From Bacillota bacterium (lineage in GTDB: Bacteria; Bacillota; Clostridia; Christensenellales; Aristaeellaceae): a stretch of 50,529 nt of DNA. Position 1 is the first letter of the stretch; the number at the start of each line of letters is the position of its first letter. Positions 50,373 to 50,529 of the stretch are shown here, one piece after another. A program made the translations under genes and the position numbers. The stretch is taken from the NCBI GenBank assembly GCA_023416655.1, contig JAEZHK010000120.1, positions 1-50,529 of the forward strand. Direction: 5' to 3'. The notes beneath the pieces were generated by a model, which ran no database searches, was not told the DNA's origin, and saw nothing but the letters and a program-made list of their open reading frames with translations.

Positions 50373-50401
50373 TTGACAGGCGGGCGGATTTGGCCTATAA
50401 T
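50373..50401 (+). promoter_or_regulatory. consensus promoter of scfA
   Basis: Perfect TTGACA (50373-50378), 17-bp spacer and perfect TATAAT (50396-50401), 36 nt before the scfA start. This implies strong constitutive expression of the peptide precursor. Confidence 0.95.
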
Positions 50402-50437
50402 ATATGGAAACGACATGAGCGAAGGGAATGCATCCAT

Positions 50438-50529
50438 ATGAAGAGAATCGTCACCCTCGATACGCGCGACCTCAATGAGAGCGCGAAGACCGGCGGCTGC
50501 GGCGAATGCCAGACCTCCTGCCAGTCCGC
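50438..50529 (+). CDS. scfA: SCIFF (six cysteines in forty-five residues) RiPP precursor, N-terminal part
   Basis: The visible 30 codons read MKRIVTLDTRDLNESAKTGG, then CGECQTSCQS, and run off the window. The GGCGECQTSCQSA segment is the invariant part of SCIFF peptides, whose cysteines are cross-linked to threonines by the radical SAM maturase ScfB. SCIFF is found in nearly all Clostridia. Three of the six expected cysteines are present. GAAGGG upstream is the ribosome binding site, rather far from the ATG. The maturase gene is expected immediately to the right. Confidence 0.93.
   Translation, partial: MKRIVTLDTRDLNESAKTGGCGECQTSCQS

Overview
The window looks like chromosome from a high-GC member of the Clostridia. 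Pointers are the GlgC/GlgD pair (GlgD is a Firmicutes paralogue), a Gram-positive type IV pilus operon, two adjacent CBO0543-like membrane proteins, and a SCIFF peptide gene cut by the right edge. Genes are tightly packed, often with 4-bp stop/start overlaps. Several promoters match the sigma-A consensus with 17-bp spacers. I saw no rRNA, tRNA, CRISPR array, transposase or phage gene.

Layout. 1-1117: tail of a sugar-type ABC binding protein and a Nudix hydrolase. 1130-2580: an AT-richer patch with an azoreductase-like gene and an internally deleted SDR pseudogene. 2585-6829: glycogen operon glgC-glgD-glgA (minus), with an unusual tail on GlgA. 7230-8855: exported beta-propeller protein. 9044-11075: orphan corrinoid protein divergent from a PocR/AraC-type regulator. 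11408-16178: livJHMGF-type amino-acid importer. 16425-20026: heterodimeric ABC exporter. 20081-26555: two Nudix genes, a small basic protein, a PNPOx-like flavoprotein, a secreted coiled-coil protein, MsrAB, an L,D-transpeptidase and two membrane proteins. 26662-32953: type IV pilus-like operon (minus) running from a transglutaminase-like protein to PilT and a BTAD regulator. 33042-41426: aromatic amino acid supra-operon aroF-tyrA-aroB-aroA-aroC-pheA-aroE/K-aroQ, behind a consensus promoter and a Phe/Tyr-rich leader peptide with a terminator. 41462-44004: two tandem membrane diguanylate cyclases. 44456-47274: P-type ATPase preceded by its own leader ORF and attenuator. 47369-50155: TIM-barrel isomerase-like protein and a PLP decarboxylase. 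50438-end: start of scfA.

The most novel-looking signal is non-coding. A 155-177 nt repeat, built of four consecutive hairpins, occurs at 7047, 20538, 22211 and 35893, with an enlarged divergent relative at 30781-31048. Stem sequences differ between copies while pairing is kept, and loops and linkers are conserved, so it looks selected as RNA structure. Copies A, D and E follow a gene directly, C lies beyond a gene's terminator, and B starts at a predicted promoter. A second theme is leader-ORF attenuation: two different operons (aro and the P-type ATPase) each show promoter, short ORF, intrinsic terminator, then structural gene.
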